DNA of 64,000 nt from contig CAZUGQ010000013.1 in assembly GCA_964620125.1 (NCBI GenBank), forward strand, positions 1 through 64,000, written 5' to 3'. The notes under the pieces were generated by a model. That model was not told the origin of the DNA. It did no database searches and saw nothing but the letters and a program-made list of their open reading frames with translations. The position numbers and the translations under genes are program-made. This DNA comes from OLB6 sp964620125 (GTDB taxonomy: Bacteria > Bacteroidota > Ignavibacteria > Kapaibacteriales > Kapaibacteriaceae). Shown here in pieces: positions 27,113 through 36,328 of this stretch (the stretch's first letter is position 1; each line of letters begins with the position of its first letter).

Positions 27113-29704
27113 ATGCGTTTCACCGCACTTCTCACGGCTTTACTGGCAAGCCCCCTCCTTCTTCTATCAGCTGACTTTCACGACTACGTTCCACTTGGAC
27201 AGTCGAAGGTACAGGCATTCCTGCCAACCGAAACTCGAACAGTCATCGACCTCAGCGGGTCGTGGCAGCGGGTGGAGGATGGCGAGATTGTTGGCAACGT
27301 TCAGGTACCAGGGGTTATCTCGACGGATGGACCAGTTACCTTGCGAAAGACGGTTAAGATCGACGAACACACACTGAAGGCTCGAGCTTGGCAGCTACTG
27401 TTCCTTGGAGTTTCAGACGAAGTTCGGCTAAAAGTGAACAACCGGGAGCTTGTTCGCCACCCAGGTGGTACGTCACCGTTTACGGCACTCATATCTGATC
27501 GTATGCTGGTAAGCGGCTCCAACGTCATTGAGCTCACGATTGGTCCCGGTGGTGCTCTTTCCGCATTGGCACGGCGCTTTGCCCCCGCTGCACCAAAGGT
27601 TTGGCGAGGCATCACCAGGGAACTATTCCTTGTTGGTACACCACAGGTGTGGACTGCCGACGTTCATACGTCTACGGCCTTTTCTTCCGGATTCACCTCG
27701 GCTTCGGTTGTTGCTACAGCCACGATCCGGGGAGCCAATGTGGATAGGCTGTTGGGACTCGATGGGGCGGAGTCTTTGCGCCAGGGCAGTGTGGACGTAG
27801 CCATCGAGGCTGTACTTCGGGTAGCCCAAACCGACGAAATCGTTAGCAGATCCTCCGTTCAGACTTTACAGGTAGAACGCTCGCGCACCGTGCAGTGCAA
27901 CATGGACTTGTACGTGCCGAGCCCGCGGCTTTGGACGCCATCAACACCGAACCTCTATGAACTCGAAGTTCGCTGTACACATAACGGCAGGCTTATCGAT
28001 AGTTACCGAATGGATGTTGGACTACGATCTGTGCGCATAGCCACATACAACAAGCAGAGGTGGGTTATGCTCAACAACCAACCACTGTTCTTGTATGGTA
28101 TCAATTATGTTGACGAGTATCCGAAGGTAGGTCCAGCACTAAGCTGGCGACAGATGGAGTATGATGTATCACTGCTCAAAACGCTGGGTACTAACGTTAT
28201 TCGCGTTGTTCATGGCGCACCGCACCCATATTTGCTCTCGCTATGTGATCGGTATGGCATTATGGTGATGGCCGAAGTTGATGCAGCGTCCATCCCTTCT
28301 GGTTTATTGGAAGAAGAGGAGATAGCGGCCCAACTCCGCAACCGAGCCGACCTGCTTGCAACCTACGTTGGCTCTCATCCCAGCCTTCTTGCTTGTGGAC
28401 TTAGTGAAGGGCTGGAAGAAGCACATCCTGCCACCCTGCAGTTTCATCAGTCGCTGTCCAAGATTCTTCGCAGCAGAGTATCCGCTCCACTGTATAAGGT
28501 GGTAACCGGTAGCCAAGCTTCGAATATTAGCGAAGGGGGCTTTGATGTGGTGATATTGGATCTAACGAGCTCTCATGATCGTTCCCGAATCGGTACAGTT
28601 TTAAAGGACGCGTCAACCGCGGTACGCTCTGCTGCCCTACTGACAATGGTGGGCTCGATGATTTCACCCAGTAACTCCAACGGTTTCAGCGACCCTTTAT
28701 CGCTTGAATCTCAAGCCGTGTATATCCGAGAAGGATTGCAAGCAACACGCAGCAGCGGCCTGGCGGGATGTATCGTGAGCAGTTTTTCCGACTACACGCT
28801 TGACCAGCCCACCATGCTTGTGGATCACCACAACGAATACATGCATACCTCGGGGCTTGTTGACGAATGGCGCCAGCCAAGGCTTGCCTACGAGATGTAT
28901 AAATCGTTGATCAACGATGAAAAGGAGCCACTGCTACAGGCTCGTAACTACAATGACGGCACACCACTCATCTTCGTGATTACAGGGATAACCCTCGCAC
29001 TATTTCTTACGCTCCTCATTAATAGGTCGCGCCGATTCCGAGAGTATTTTCTTCGATCCATCGTGCGGCCGTACAACTTCTATGCAGACATTCGCGATCA
29101 GCGAATACTCTCAACTCCACAAACGGTCATGCTGGGTGTGGTGATCGCCATCGGTGCAGGCCTCGTGATTGCTGCTATGGTGTACTATTTACGCACTGAT
29201 CCGAGAATGGAGTACCTCCTGCACATCCTCATACCCGGCGACGGTTTATATATGCTCCTCAGATCCATCGCCTGGCAACCAACCTTGGCTGTGGGAGTAT
29301 TTGGGGCGCTCTTGTTCACAAGCTTCGTTGCCGCTGCTGGTCTACTTCGAATCGGCGGCATGTTTGTGAAAGGCAAAATCTTTTATAGGGATACGCTTAC
29401 AATTGTTGTGTGGAGTTGTGTCCCCCTCCTTGCTCTGCTGCCGATCGGAGTAGCACTCTACCAGATACTGGCCACAGATGCATTGTCGTTCTGGATTCCT
29501 GCCATCACGTTTCTTGCCATCGCGTGGACGTTGCTCCGCACATTGCGTGCAACGTCGGTTGTGTTCGACGTTCCAGGCCTCATTGTGTATGGAATCGGCC
29601 TCGGATTCATCGTCCTCGTTGTTGGCATTATGGCGGTAATCTGGGGAGTGCGGTACGATGCACTCGATTTTCTCGCGTATTACCAAAACGTTGTAGCCGG
29701 CTAG
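27113..29704 (+). CDS. glycoside hydrolase family 2-like protein fused to a C-terminal multi-helix membrane domain
   Basis: 863 residues from the ATG at 27113, chosen because it opens a signal peptide (MRFTALLTALLASPLLLLSA). Then come a GH2 sugar-binding jelly roll (LSGSWQR; SDEVRLKVNNREL), an Ig-like domain (LWTPSTPNLYELEV; VGLRSVRI) and a TIM barrel (PLFLYGINYVDEYP; LLKTLGTNVIRV). The acid/base site reads LSEG instead of the usual NE, and the strand that should carry the nucleophile (LLTMVGSMIS) has no Glu. After residue about 620 there are six membrane helices with RPYNFYADIRDQRI, resembling a Yip1-type domain. It may be an inactive or altered carbohydrate-binding membrane protein. Function unknown. 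Confidence 0.75.
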   Translation: MRFTALLTALLASPLLLLSADFHDYVPLGQSKVQAFLPTETRTVIDLSGSWQRVEDGEIVGNVQVPGVISTDGPVTLRKTVKIDEHTLKARAWQLLFLGVSDEVRLKVNNRELVRHPGGTSPFTALISDRMLVSGSNVIELTIGPGGALSALARRFAPAAPKVWRGITRELFLVGTPQVWTADVHTSTAFSSGFTSASVVATATIRGANVDRLLGLDGAESLRQGSVDVAIEAVLRVAQTDEIVSRSSVQTLQVERSRTVQCNMDLYVPSPRLWTPSTPNLYELEVRCTHNGRLIDSYRMDVGLRSVRIATYNKQRWVMLNNQPLFLYGINYVDEYPKVGPALSWRQMEYDVSLLKTLGTNVIRVVHGAPHPYLLSLCDRYGIMVMAEVDAASIPSGLLEEEEIAAQLRNRADLLATYVGSHPSLLACGLSEGLEEAHPATLQFHQSLSKILRSRVSAPLYKVVTGSQASNISEGGFDVVILDLTSSHDRSRIGTVLKDASTAVRSAALLTMVGSMISPSNSNGFSDPLSLESQAVYIREGLQATRSSGLAGCIVSSFSDYTLDQPTMLVDHHNEYMHTSGLVDEWRQPRLAYEMYKSLINDEKEPLLQARNYNDGTPLIFVITGITLALFLTLLINRSRRFREYFLRSIVRPYNFYADIRDQRILSTPQTVMLGVVIAIGAGLVIAAMVYYLRTDPRMEYLLHILIPGDGLYMLLRSIAWQPTLAVGVFGALLFTSFVAAAGLLRIGGMFVKGKIFYRDTLTIVVWSCVPLLALLPIGVALYQILATDALSFWIPAITFLAIAWTLLRTLRATSVVFDVPGLIVYGIGLGFIVLVVGIMAVIWGVRYDALDFLAYYQNVVAG

Positions 29705-29706
29705 CG

Positions 29707-30756
29707 ATGTCGGTACTCGTCCCTCAAGAACCCGAGCTCAACGATCGTGCACGAACCATCCTTCGTGCCGTTATCCAGCTGTTTATACTCAATGCCTCGC
29801 CCGTTGGCTCGAGGATGCTGAGTAGGTATCTGGAACGCGAACTGAAATTGAGTGCGGCAACCATTCGCAACGTGATGTCTGACCTTGAGGAGCAAGGATA
29901 CATCACCCACCCCCATACGTCGGCTGGGCGCATGCCTACCGATAAGGGATATCGGCTGTATGTAGACACCATGCTTCAGCTCGAGGGGCTTACTCGACGA
30001 GACAGTAAGATCATGGACGATCTTGCACAGCGTCCACGAGAAACAATGCTCCGCGATGCCTCTCGCATTCTGGGTAGCCTTGCCAAGGCCTTGGCCGTTG
30101 TAAAGCTTCCACGGTTCACGGAGATTATCGTTCGCAAGGTTGAGCTTGTTCCCTTGAGTGCCGATAGGCTGCTAATAGTTGTGGCACTGGAAAGTGATCT
30201 GGTGCGCACCATCACGCTGGAAACCAGCGATCTCCTCGAAAGCCTTGATCTGGATTCTCTTACCCGACACATCAACGAGAGACTCAGTGGCAAGCCCCTT
30301 CGCAATCTTCTTGACGTGTTTCCGGAAGTGCAGCAGGAAGCGAACCAGGAGAGATCACTCCTGCGCCTGTTCGTTGAACACATGGAGCACCTGTCAACAA
30401 CGGTAGAGCCCTCTAGTTTGCACGTCGCCGGAGCACAGGAACTGCTTAGCCACCCAGAATTCGGTAGCCCTGATGGCATGCGGAGTGTGATCGAACTGAT
30501 GTCGAATGAAGACGTGATCGTACACGTGGTTGACTCTTTGCAGGCCGACGATGGAGTCGCTGTTCGAATCGGCAATGAATTGCAGAACGACCAGCTTGCC
30601 GACTATAGTCTGGTAGCAACCACCTACCGTATCGGCCATGCTACTGGGAGCATCGCACTGATCGGTCCCAAACGAATGCAGTATTCACGCCTCATGGCAC
30701 TTGTGAGAACCGTTGGAGACGTTGTAAGCAACAGGTTGCACGACGACCTACCCTAG
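29707..30756 (+). CDS. hrcA: heat-inducible transcription repressor HrcA
   Basis: Represses chaperone genes by binding CIRCE. 349 residues from the ATG at 29707, two bases after the previous stop. The N-terminal winged helix has ARTILRAVIQLFI, ERELKLSAATIRNVMSDLEEQGYITHPHTSAGR and PTDKGYRLYVD, the family signature, and the GAF-like C-terminal half includes GSIALIGPKRMQYSR. It heads hrcA-grpE-dnaJ. No CIRCE inverted repeat was found before hrcA or grpE in this window, so its targets may be elsewhere (for example groESL). Confidence 0.95.
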   Translation: MSVLVPQEPELNDRARTILRAVIQLFILNASPVGSRMLSRYLERELKLSAATIRNVMSDLEEQGYITHPHTSAGRMPTDKGYRLYVDTMLQLEGLTRRDSKIMDDLAQRPRETMLRDASRILGSLAKALAVVKLPRFTEIIVRKVELVPLSADRLLIVVALESDLVRTITLETSDLLESLDLDSLTRHINERLSGKPLRNLLDVFPEVQQEANQERSLLRLFVEHMEHLSTTVEPSSLHVAGAQELLSHPEFGSPDGMRSVIELMSNEDVIVHVVDSLQADDGVAVRIGNELQNDQLADYSLVATTYRIGHATGSIALIGPKRMQYSRLMALVRTVGDVVSNRLHDDLP

Positions 30757-30846
30757 AAGGCCTCACTGATTCGTCTACGGCCTGCTCAGGCTCCGGAAAG
30801 CCTTGAAGAATCGACCACCATCTACTGACTCATCATCACGGATTAT

Positions 30847-31404
30847 ATGAATTCCTCGGAACCGAATACCGACCCTATCCTCAACCCTGACGACCAGGTT
30901 CAGGCCGATGAAGGAACTCAGCCTGAACAGTCCATGGCCGATGAACTGGCCATGTGGAAGGACCTTGCAATGCGCCGGGCGGCCGACGTGGAGAACATCC
31001 GCAGGCGGGCCGCTCAGGACAAGGAGTACTTGGTATCCTATGCCACAGAGCACTTCATCACCAAGATGCTACCGGTTGTTGACGACCTTCATAATGCCGT
31101 CCATGCCAGCGAAACCACGTCGGACCTTGAAGCCCTTAGGGCAGGCCTTCGCATGATATACGACAAGGCCGTGAAGATTATGGCCGACGCTGGTGTAAAG
31201 ATCATTGAAGGTGGTGCCGGCGAGCCGTTCAATGTGGATGTTCACGAAGCACTGATGCACATGCCGAGCGAACTCCCGGAAGGGCACATTGTACAGACGG
31301 TGCAACGAGGGTACTCACTGCACGATAAGGTGTTGCGCCACGCCAAGGTGATCACCAGTGCCGGGATTCTGGATGCTCATCAGAGCTCGGAGGCTTCTGA
31401 ATGA
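30847..31404 (+). CDS. grpE: nucleotide exchange factor GrpE
   Basis: Releases ADP from DnaK in the cytosol. 185 residues: an acidic, disordered N-terminus (NTDPILNPDDQVQADE), a long helix (DLAMRRAADVENIRRRAAQDKE), and the conserved beta-wing region (DVHEALMHMPSELPEGHIVQTVQRGY, then VLRHAKVITSAG). A 90-bp gap separates it from hrcA; the ATG and its ATGA overlap with dnaJ indicate coupling. dnaK itself is not in the window. Confidence 0.95.
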   Translation: MNSSEPNTDPILNPDDQVQADEGTQPEQSMADELAMWKDLAMRRAADVENIRRRAAQDKEYLVSYATEHFITKMLPVVDDLHNAVHASETTSDLEALRAGLRMIYDKAVKIMADAGVKIIEGGAGEPFNVDVHEALMHMPSELPEGHIVQTVQRGYSLHDKVLRHAKVITSAGILDAHQSSEASE

Positions 31405-32552
31405 CCACACGCGACTACTATGAAATCCTGGGTGTGAGCCGCACTGCCTCGGCCGACGAAATCAAGGTTGCCTATCGCAAACTTGCCTTGCAGTATCACC
31501 CCGATAGGAATCCGGATGACCCTTCTGCAGAAGACCGATTCAAAGAAGCTGCCGAAGCGTATGATGTTCTGAGCAATGCCGACAAACGTGCTCGGTACGA
31601 TCGGTTCGGTCACGACGGTCTACGCGGTTCCGGCTCGGGCAATGGTGCCGGCTTCAGCGATATCAACGACATCTTCAGTGCGTTTGGCGACATCTTCGGC
31701 TCTGGAGTTTTTGGCAGCATGTTTGGTGGAAGCCAGCGACAGCGCAAACGCAGTCGCGGCGAGGCCGGCGCAGACCTCCGCGTTCGCCTACCCCTCACCT
31801 TGGAGGAAATCGCCACTGGTGTTGAGAAAACCATCAAGCTGCGCAGGTACGTTCAGTGTGAAACCTGTAATGGCAACGGTTCAGAAGATGATAGTGGGTG
31901 GACGACCTGCACCGTGTGCGACGGCAGCGGCGAGATACGCCAGGTTACTCGATCCGTTTTTGGCCAGTTCATGAACATCGCTCCCTGCGCTAATTGCGGC
32001 GGCACGGGCGAGTCCTTGCGATCTCCATGTACTACCTGCAGAGGTGAAGGACGCGTTGAAGGCGAAAGCAGCGTGAAAGTCACAATTCCAGCCGGTGTGC
32101 GCACAGGAAACTATCTCACCGTAACGGGAAAGGGTCATGCAGGCAGACGAGGTGGTCCGGCGGGCGACGTGCGGGTAGAAATTGCTGAACTGGAACACGA
32201 CGTGTTTACTCGGGACGACGATGATGTTCACGTTGACGTGACCATATCCTTCCCTCAGGCAGCTCTTGGTGCCGACGTCGAAGTGCCAACCTTGGATGGA
32301 ACGTCAATCGTGACCATTGATCCAGGCACACAACCTGGAACAATGCTTAAAATGAAGGGCAAGGGTATACCGCATCTCCAATCCAGAGGTCGTGGAGATC
32401 AGATCGTACATCTCAACGTGTTTGTTCCAACTTCACTTACTGCCGCTGAGAAAAAACAACTCCAAGAACTTGCGACCAACAAACATTTTGTTCCACCTGA
32501 TAAACGCAACGATCGATCGTTCTTTGATCGCGTGAAGGAAGCGTTCTCTTGA
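31401..32552 (+). CDS. dnaJ: chaperone DnaJ
   Basis: Hsp40 co-chaperone stimulating DnaK ATPase. 383 residues: J domain with the HPD motif (LQYHPDRNPDD), Gly/Phe-rich linker (GAGFSDINDIFSAFGDIFG), and four CxxCxGxG zinc motifs (CETCNGNG, CTVCDGSG, CANCGGTG, CTTCRGEG). The C-terminal domains I and II follow with the usual GKGIPHLQSRGRGDQIV. It is a full type I DnaJ. Its start overlaps the grpE stop. Confidence 0.96.
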   Translation: MTTRDYYEILGVSRTASADEIKVAYRKLALQYHPDRNPDDPSAEDRFKEAAEAYDVLSNADKRARYDRFGHDGLRGSGSGNGAGFSDINDIFSAFGDIFGSGVFGSMFGGSQRQRKRSRGEAGADLRVRLPLTLEEIATGVEKTIKLRRYVQCETCNGNGSEDDSGWTTCTVCDGSGEIRQVTRSVFGQFMNIAPCANCGGTGESLRSPCTTCRGEGRVEGESSVKVTIPAGVRTGNYLTVTGKGHAGRRGGPAGDVRVEIAELEHDVFTRDDDDVHVDVTISFPQAALGADVEVPTLDGTSIVTIDPGTQPGTMLKMKGKGIPHLQSRGRGDQIVHLNVFVPTSLTAAEKKQLQELATNKHFVPPDKRNDRSFFDRVKEAFS

Positions 32553-32576
32553 TGAACGAGGGGGCGCTGAACGATT

Positions 32577-33083
32577 ATGAAGCGTCTCCTAACAGCCATT
32601 CAACGAGAAACTGGACTTGCGGCCTCCGAAACCGTAGTCGTGCTCACCGTACTTGCCATCCTCCTAGTAGGTTGGCTTGGGTCTGCATTAGCGCCGCGCT
32701 CGGATACCCACAACGTTGTTGCAACGCAAAAGGTTATCGCCTTACTTGATTCGCTGCTCCAAACCACTGGGGAAACATCTCGCCACGATACCTCAACGTG
32801 GTCTTACAATCGGGCATACCCTGCTGCACCACGTACTGCAGAACGTTCTGTACAGACCCCAGCGCATTCCCCCGTCGGGAATAATGATGGAATGAAAGTG
32901 AACATCAATACTGCCAGCAGCTCAGTACTCCAACGACTTCCCGGCGTTGGTCCGGCAACAGCGCAGAAGATCATCGAAGAACGGAGAATGCGGCCATTTA
33001 CAAACATCGAAGACATTCAGCGCGTAAAGGGCATCGGACCAAAGAAGTACGAAAAACTCCGTCCCTTCATCACGGCACCGTAA
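32577..33083 (+). CDS. ComEA-like helix-hairpin-helix DNA-binding membrane protein
   Basis: 168 residues. One transmembrane helix (about 20-40, TVVVLTVLAILLVGWLGSAL), a variable linker, then a ComEA-type tandem helix-hairpin-helix: VNINTASSSVLQRLPGVGPATAQKIIEERR and IQRVKGIGPKKYEKLRPFI. ComEA binds incoming double-stranded DNA at the outer face of the membrane during natural transformation; some relatives have other roles. The gene sits 24 bp after dnaJ, without other com genes. It is of interest because of the over-represented octamer in this window. Confidence 0.85.
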   Translation: MKRLLTAIQRETGLAASETVVVLTVLAILLVGWLGSALAPRSDTHNVVATQKVIALLDSLLQTTGETSRHDTSTWSYNRAYPAAPRTAERSVQTPAHSPVGNNDGMKVNINTASSSVLQRLPGVGPATAQKIIEERRMRPFTNIEDIQRVKGIGPKKYEKLRPFITAP

Positions 33084-33091
33084 TTTCTACC

Positions 33092-33874
33092 ATGCCAACG
33101 TGTGAATACCGACATCCACTTCGAACCGTTACAACGCGATGGGAAGTTGACAACAACGTTCTGCGTATCGTTGAGTACGAAGAGTTTGCACCACGCACAA
33201 TTGACGATGCAGCAGTTTCGGATGTTCTGGTGGTGCATTCAGATGCTGTGCTCTCGCACTCCTATCCTGTTGATGGTGATGATTCTGAGCGCAGTTCGTT
33301 CGAGCTAGAGCGGTTTCTAGCGGAGGCACATCCCGAACATGACAGGCTTGTAGCCATTCCCGGAGTTGGCTTGCTGTACGGCACATCCTGGACAACCATT
33401 CTGGCCATGCCTACCGGAACCTTGTCGGACATCGAGGGAGTGCTTGCCGCTGCATTACTTGGAGAGCCATGCGTTATGGCTGGACGGCTGGGCAGACATT
33501 GGTGGCTTGCAACGATTGATCAATCTGTTGCATGTCTTTGCAGGTTACCGTTCAATGAAACATTAGACCCTGCCCACGACCTAACGAACATCCTCACTGA
33601 GTTCTCCGCCAACGCCAACCTTCTTCCTCAACGTTTGGTAGTGTTCGGAGACCACGTTACGCCGTCGTTTCTTGTGGGTCTGCAAGCAGATTGGGCTGGA
33701 ACGTTTACCACCATCGAGCGATTTCAACCGTTCCTTCACGTCCGGTCTTCGCTCGACTCGTCAACGGGTGATCGTGTAATCGCACGTGCGCATCTGCTAG
33801 GAAGTCTTGTTGGAGTCATGCATCTCCATACCGGACTGCTACCTCAGCTTGCTCACCCCCTTGTCCCTGCATGA
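33092..33874 (+). CDS. DUF3822-like protein, actin-like ATPase fold candidate
   Basis: 260 residues, soluble, no signal peptide. I recognise it mainly by context: in Bacteroidota a DUF3822 gene commonly stands directly before rsmD and coaD, as here. Visible features are alternating strands and helices, a PGVGLLYGTSW turn near residue 90, and FGDHVTPSFLVGLQAD near 190. It overlaps rsmD by an ATGA. No enzymatic motif was found; the role is unknown, possibly linked to rRNA modification by association. Confidence 0.6.
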   Translation: MPTCEYRHPLRTVTTRWEVDNNVLRIVEYEEFAPRTIDDAAVSDVLVVHSDAVLSHSYPVDGDDSERSSFELERFLAEAHPEHDRLVAIPGVGLLYGTSWTTILAMPTGTLSDIEGVLAAALLGEPCVMAGRLGRHWWLATIDQSVACLCRLPFNETLDPAHDLTNILTEFSANANLLPQRLVVFGDHVTPSFLVGLQADWAGTFTTIERFQPFLHVRSSLDSSTGDRVIARAHLLGSLVGVMHLHTGLLPQLAHPLVPA

Positions 33875-34536
33875 GTCTAAGAATCACTGCAGGCACCTGG
33901 AAGGGGCGCACAATACCCTCGCCCCCCTCGCAGGGCACCAGACCATCAACCGACATGTGGCGCGGTACCATCTTCAGTGCACTTCATCCGGTTATGGATA
34001 TGAAGGGGGCTGTGGTTTGGGATCTCTATGCAGGCACCGGAATCCTTGGACTGGAGTGCTTAAGTCGTGGTGCCGAGCATTGCACCTTTGTGGAAAGAGA
34101 CCGCTCGACGTGTAAGCAGTTATCACAAACCGTTGATCTATTAAACTGCTCGGATTCCGTTGCGATACATCAGGAAGACTGCGAAGTGTTTCTATCGAGA
34201 ATCAGTGCACTCACTTCCTCTCAGCAGCCGAATCTTGCACGAAGTGTAAACACCGTCCACAGCGCAAGCATGCCCACTCATACATCATTGGCAGCTACCG
34301 CAGTGCATTCACCGTATCACTATCGCGCCCCACATCTGGTTATAGCCGACCCACCATACGCACTTCGAGTGGGCAACCACCTCATTCATCGGCTATCAAT
34401 GGTTCTACCAGTTGAAACGCTGTTGGTTCTGGAACACGGAACAGCGGAGGCCATCTTAGATCATGGTGGATGGGAAAAGCTCTGGTACAAGGAAAAGGGT
34501 GCTACCGTTGTGGAGTTTCTTCGGCGCAGAGGGTAG
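33871..34536 (+). CDS. rsmD: 16S rRNA (guanine966-N2)-methyltransferase RsmD
   Basis: SAM-dependent methyltransferase acting on G966 of 16S rRNA. SLRITAGTWKGRTIPSPP is the family start, WDLYAGTGILGLECLSRGAEH is the SAM-binding motif I, and ADPPYALRVG holds the DPPY catalytic motif. 221 residues, longer than usual by about 35: a Ser/His/Thr-rich insertion (SSQQPNLARSVNTVHSASMP and on) lies between motif I and DPPY. It is coupled to the DUF3822-like gene upstream and 8 bp from coaD. Confidence 0.93.
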   Translation: MSLRITAGTWKGRTIPSPPSQGTRPSTDMWRGTIFSALHPVMDMKGAVVWDLYAGTGILGLECLSRGAEHCTFVERDRSTCKQLSQTVDLLNCSDSVAIHQEDCEVFLSRISALTSSQQPNLARSVNTVHSASMPTHTSLAATAVHSPYHYRAPHLVIADPPYALRVGNHLIHRLSMVLPVETLLVLEHGTAEAILDHGGWEKLWYKEKGATVVEFLRRRG

Positions 34537-34544
34537 GTTTGCAC

Positions 34545-35030
34545 ATGGCTCGACATGCAATGTATCCCGGCTCCTTCGATCCAATAACCAATGGCCACGT
34601 GGATGTGATCGAACGTGCGGCGCAGATGTTTGATACCGTAACTGTGGTCATCGCCAGAAACAGTCGAAAAACCCCACTGTTTGAAGAAGCCGAGCGAATT
34701 CAGATGGCCGAAGCCTCGCTTGTACACCTACCGAACGTGAACGTAACAGTGCATGCAGGCCTGGTTGTAGACTTTGCTCGTGACAACCATGTGCAGGTTA
34801 TCGTGCGTGGCTTACGCGCCGTGACTGACTTTGAGTATGAGTTTCAGATCGCGCTTATGAATCGGAAGCTGGCACCCGACGTTACAACCATCTTTCTCAT
34901 GCCGCACGAACGCTACACCTACCTGAATTCCTCCATCATTCGCGAGTTGGGCCGATACGGTCAGGACCTCAGGGAGTTTGTGCCGCCTGCCGTTGTGCAA
35001 AAAATGCGCGAGAAATTCGGTTACGAATAA
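34545..35030 (+). CDS. coaD: phosphopantetheine adenylyltransferase CoaD
   Basis: Makes dephospho-CoA from 4'-phosphopantetheine and ATP. 161 residues from the ATG at 34545, which gives MARHAMYPGSFDPITNGHVDV, the usual N-terminus; the open frame extends upstream but only into rsmD. The HxGH-like nucleotidyltransferase motif is in TNGHVD, RGLRAVTDFEYEFQIALMNR is the substrate block, and the C-terminal YTYLNSSIIRELG is typical. Part of the rsmD-coaD pair. Confidence 0.95.
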   Translation: MARHAMYPGSFDPITNGHVDVIERAAQMFDTVTVVIARNSRKTPLFEEAERIQMAEASLVHLPNVNVTVHAGLVVDFARDNHVQVIVRGLRAVTDFEYEFQIALMNRKLAPDVTTIFLMPHERYTYLNSSIIRELGRYGQDLREFVPPAVVQKMREKFGYE

Positions 35031-35044
35031 CTCAGCCCCCTACC

Positions 35045-36328
35045 ATGAAGATTCATATCGTAACACTTGGGTGTAGCAAGAACACCGTAGATAGCGAAAC
35101 ACTGGCCGGTACGCTCATTGCCAACAACATGTCGCTCGTGAGCACACCAGACGATGCAGATACCCTGGTGATCAACACATGCGGATTTATCGACGTTGCC
35201 AAGGAAGAGAGCATTCATACCATCCTTGAAGCCGCTGAACGTAAGAAGGAAGGAAGACTGAAGACCTTGGTTGTAGCAGGGTGCCTGAGTGAACGATATG
35301 CGGATGATCTCAAGCAGGAGATCCCCGAAGTAGATCACTTCTTTGGTACTGAAGCCTACGACAGCATAGTTAAAGCACTGTCGCCCAACCTTAAGTATGC
35401 ACTTCTGGGCGAACGTGTTGTAAGCACTCCCAATGCATACGCATACCTAAAGATCAGCGAAGGTTGCGACAGACCATGCAGCTTTTGTGCTATTCCAATC
35501 ATGCGTGGCAAACACCGCAGCGTACCCGCCGACCGTTTGGTTGCACAAGCCCAGATGCTCGTGCAGCAGGGTGCCAGGGAGTTGATACTCATTGCTCAGG
35601 ACCTTACCTACTACGGCCTGGATATCGATGGTAAACGAACGTTGGCCGACCTCTTGCGCAGACTGGCCGACGAAAGTGGTGCCGATTGGATCCGCTGCAT
35701 GTATGCATTTCCTGCTGGCTTTCCACCAGATATTCTTGACGCCATTGCCAGCAGAAGTAACATCTGCAACTACCTGGATATGCCCTTGCAGCATGCATCA
35801 GACAATGTTCTGAAAAGCATGCGCAGGGGGATTACTCGGGCCAAGATAGAAGAATTGCTGGATAGCATACGTGAACGCATCCCCGACATTACTCTTCGGA
35901 GCACGTTCATCCTTGGCTACCCGAACGAGACAGAAGCCGATGTTGATGAGCTCATGGAGTTTCTTGCTGCTCAACGCTTGGATAGAGTTGGGGTGTTTGC
36001 TTACTCACAAGAAGACGACACGTACGCCTACATCCTCGGTGATCCCGTACCGCATCAGGTCAAGGAAGATCGTATTAATCGCGTCATGGACTTGCAGCGT
36101 GGTATTAGTCGGGAAAAGAATGCCATGAAGATCGGTAGCAGCATTCCTGTGCTCATNNNNNNNNNNNNNNNTCTTGGCGGTGAATGGCTCGGCCGAACTG
36201 AAGCTGATGCTCCAGAAGTAGACAACGAAGTGTACGTGCGTTCGCAGCGGCCTCTGTCAGTTGGTTCGTTCGTCCAGGCAGAGATAGAGGATGCCGACGA
36301 CTTCTCGCTCTTTGCTAGCGCTCTATAA
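35045..36328 (+). CDS. rimO: ribosomal protein S12 methylthiotransferase RimO (15-N run near C-terminus)
   Basis: Radical-SAM enzyme that methylthiolates Asp of ribosomal protein S12. MKIHIVTLGCSKNTVDSE and NTCGFID are the RimO N-terminal cysteines, and EGCDRPCSFCAIPIMRGKHRS carries the iron-sulfur CxxxCxxC. The C-terminal TRAM domain reads GRTEADAPEVDNEVYV. About 422-427 residues. A 15-N run at 36157-36171 breaks IPVLI from LGGEWLGR; it preserves frame whether kept or removed. AGCCCCCT occupies the spot where a Shine-Dalgarno would lie, 4 bases before the ATG. The last 14 bp overlap the convergent redoxin gene. Confidence 0.93.
   Translation: MKIHIVTLGCSKNTVDSETLAGTLIANNMSLVSTPDDADTLVINTCGFIDVAKEESIHTILEAAERKKEGRLKTLVVAGCLSERYADDLKQEIPEVDHFFGTEAYDSIVKALSPNLKYALLGERVVSTPNAYAYLKISEGCDRPCSFCAIPIMRGKHRSVPADRLVAQAQMLVQQGARELILIAQDLTYYGLDIDGKRTLADLLRRLADESGADWIRCMYAFPAGFPPDILDAIASRSNICNYLDMPLQHASDNVLKSMRRGITRAKIEELLDSIRERIPDITLRSTFILGYPNETEADVDELMEFLAAQRLDRVGVFAYSQEDDTYAYILGDPVPHQVKEDRINRVMDLQRGISREKNAMKIGSSIPVLXXXXXXLGGEWLGRTEADAPEVDNEVYVRSQRPLSVGSFVQAEIEDADDFSLFASAL
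36157..36171. other. assembly gap (15 N) inside rimO
   Basis: Fifteen undetermined bases. Removal joins ...CTCAT and TCTTGG in frame (VLI-LGGEW). Family members usually have about three more residues here, so either nothing or nine bases may be missing. Confidence 0.95.

Noticed and set aside
29705..30846. CIRCE operator for HrcA near hrcA/grpE
   Set aside because: No TTAGCACTC-N9-GAGTGCTAA-like inverted repeat was found in the gaps.
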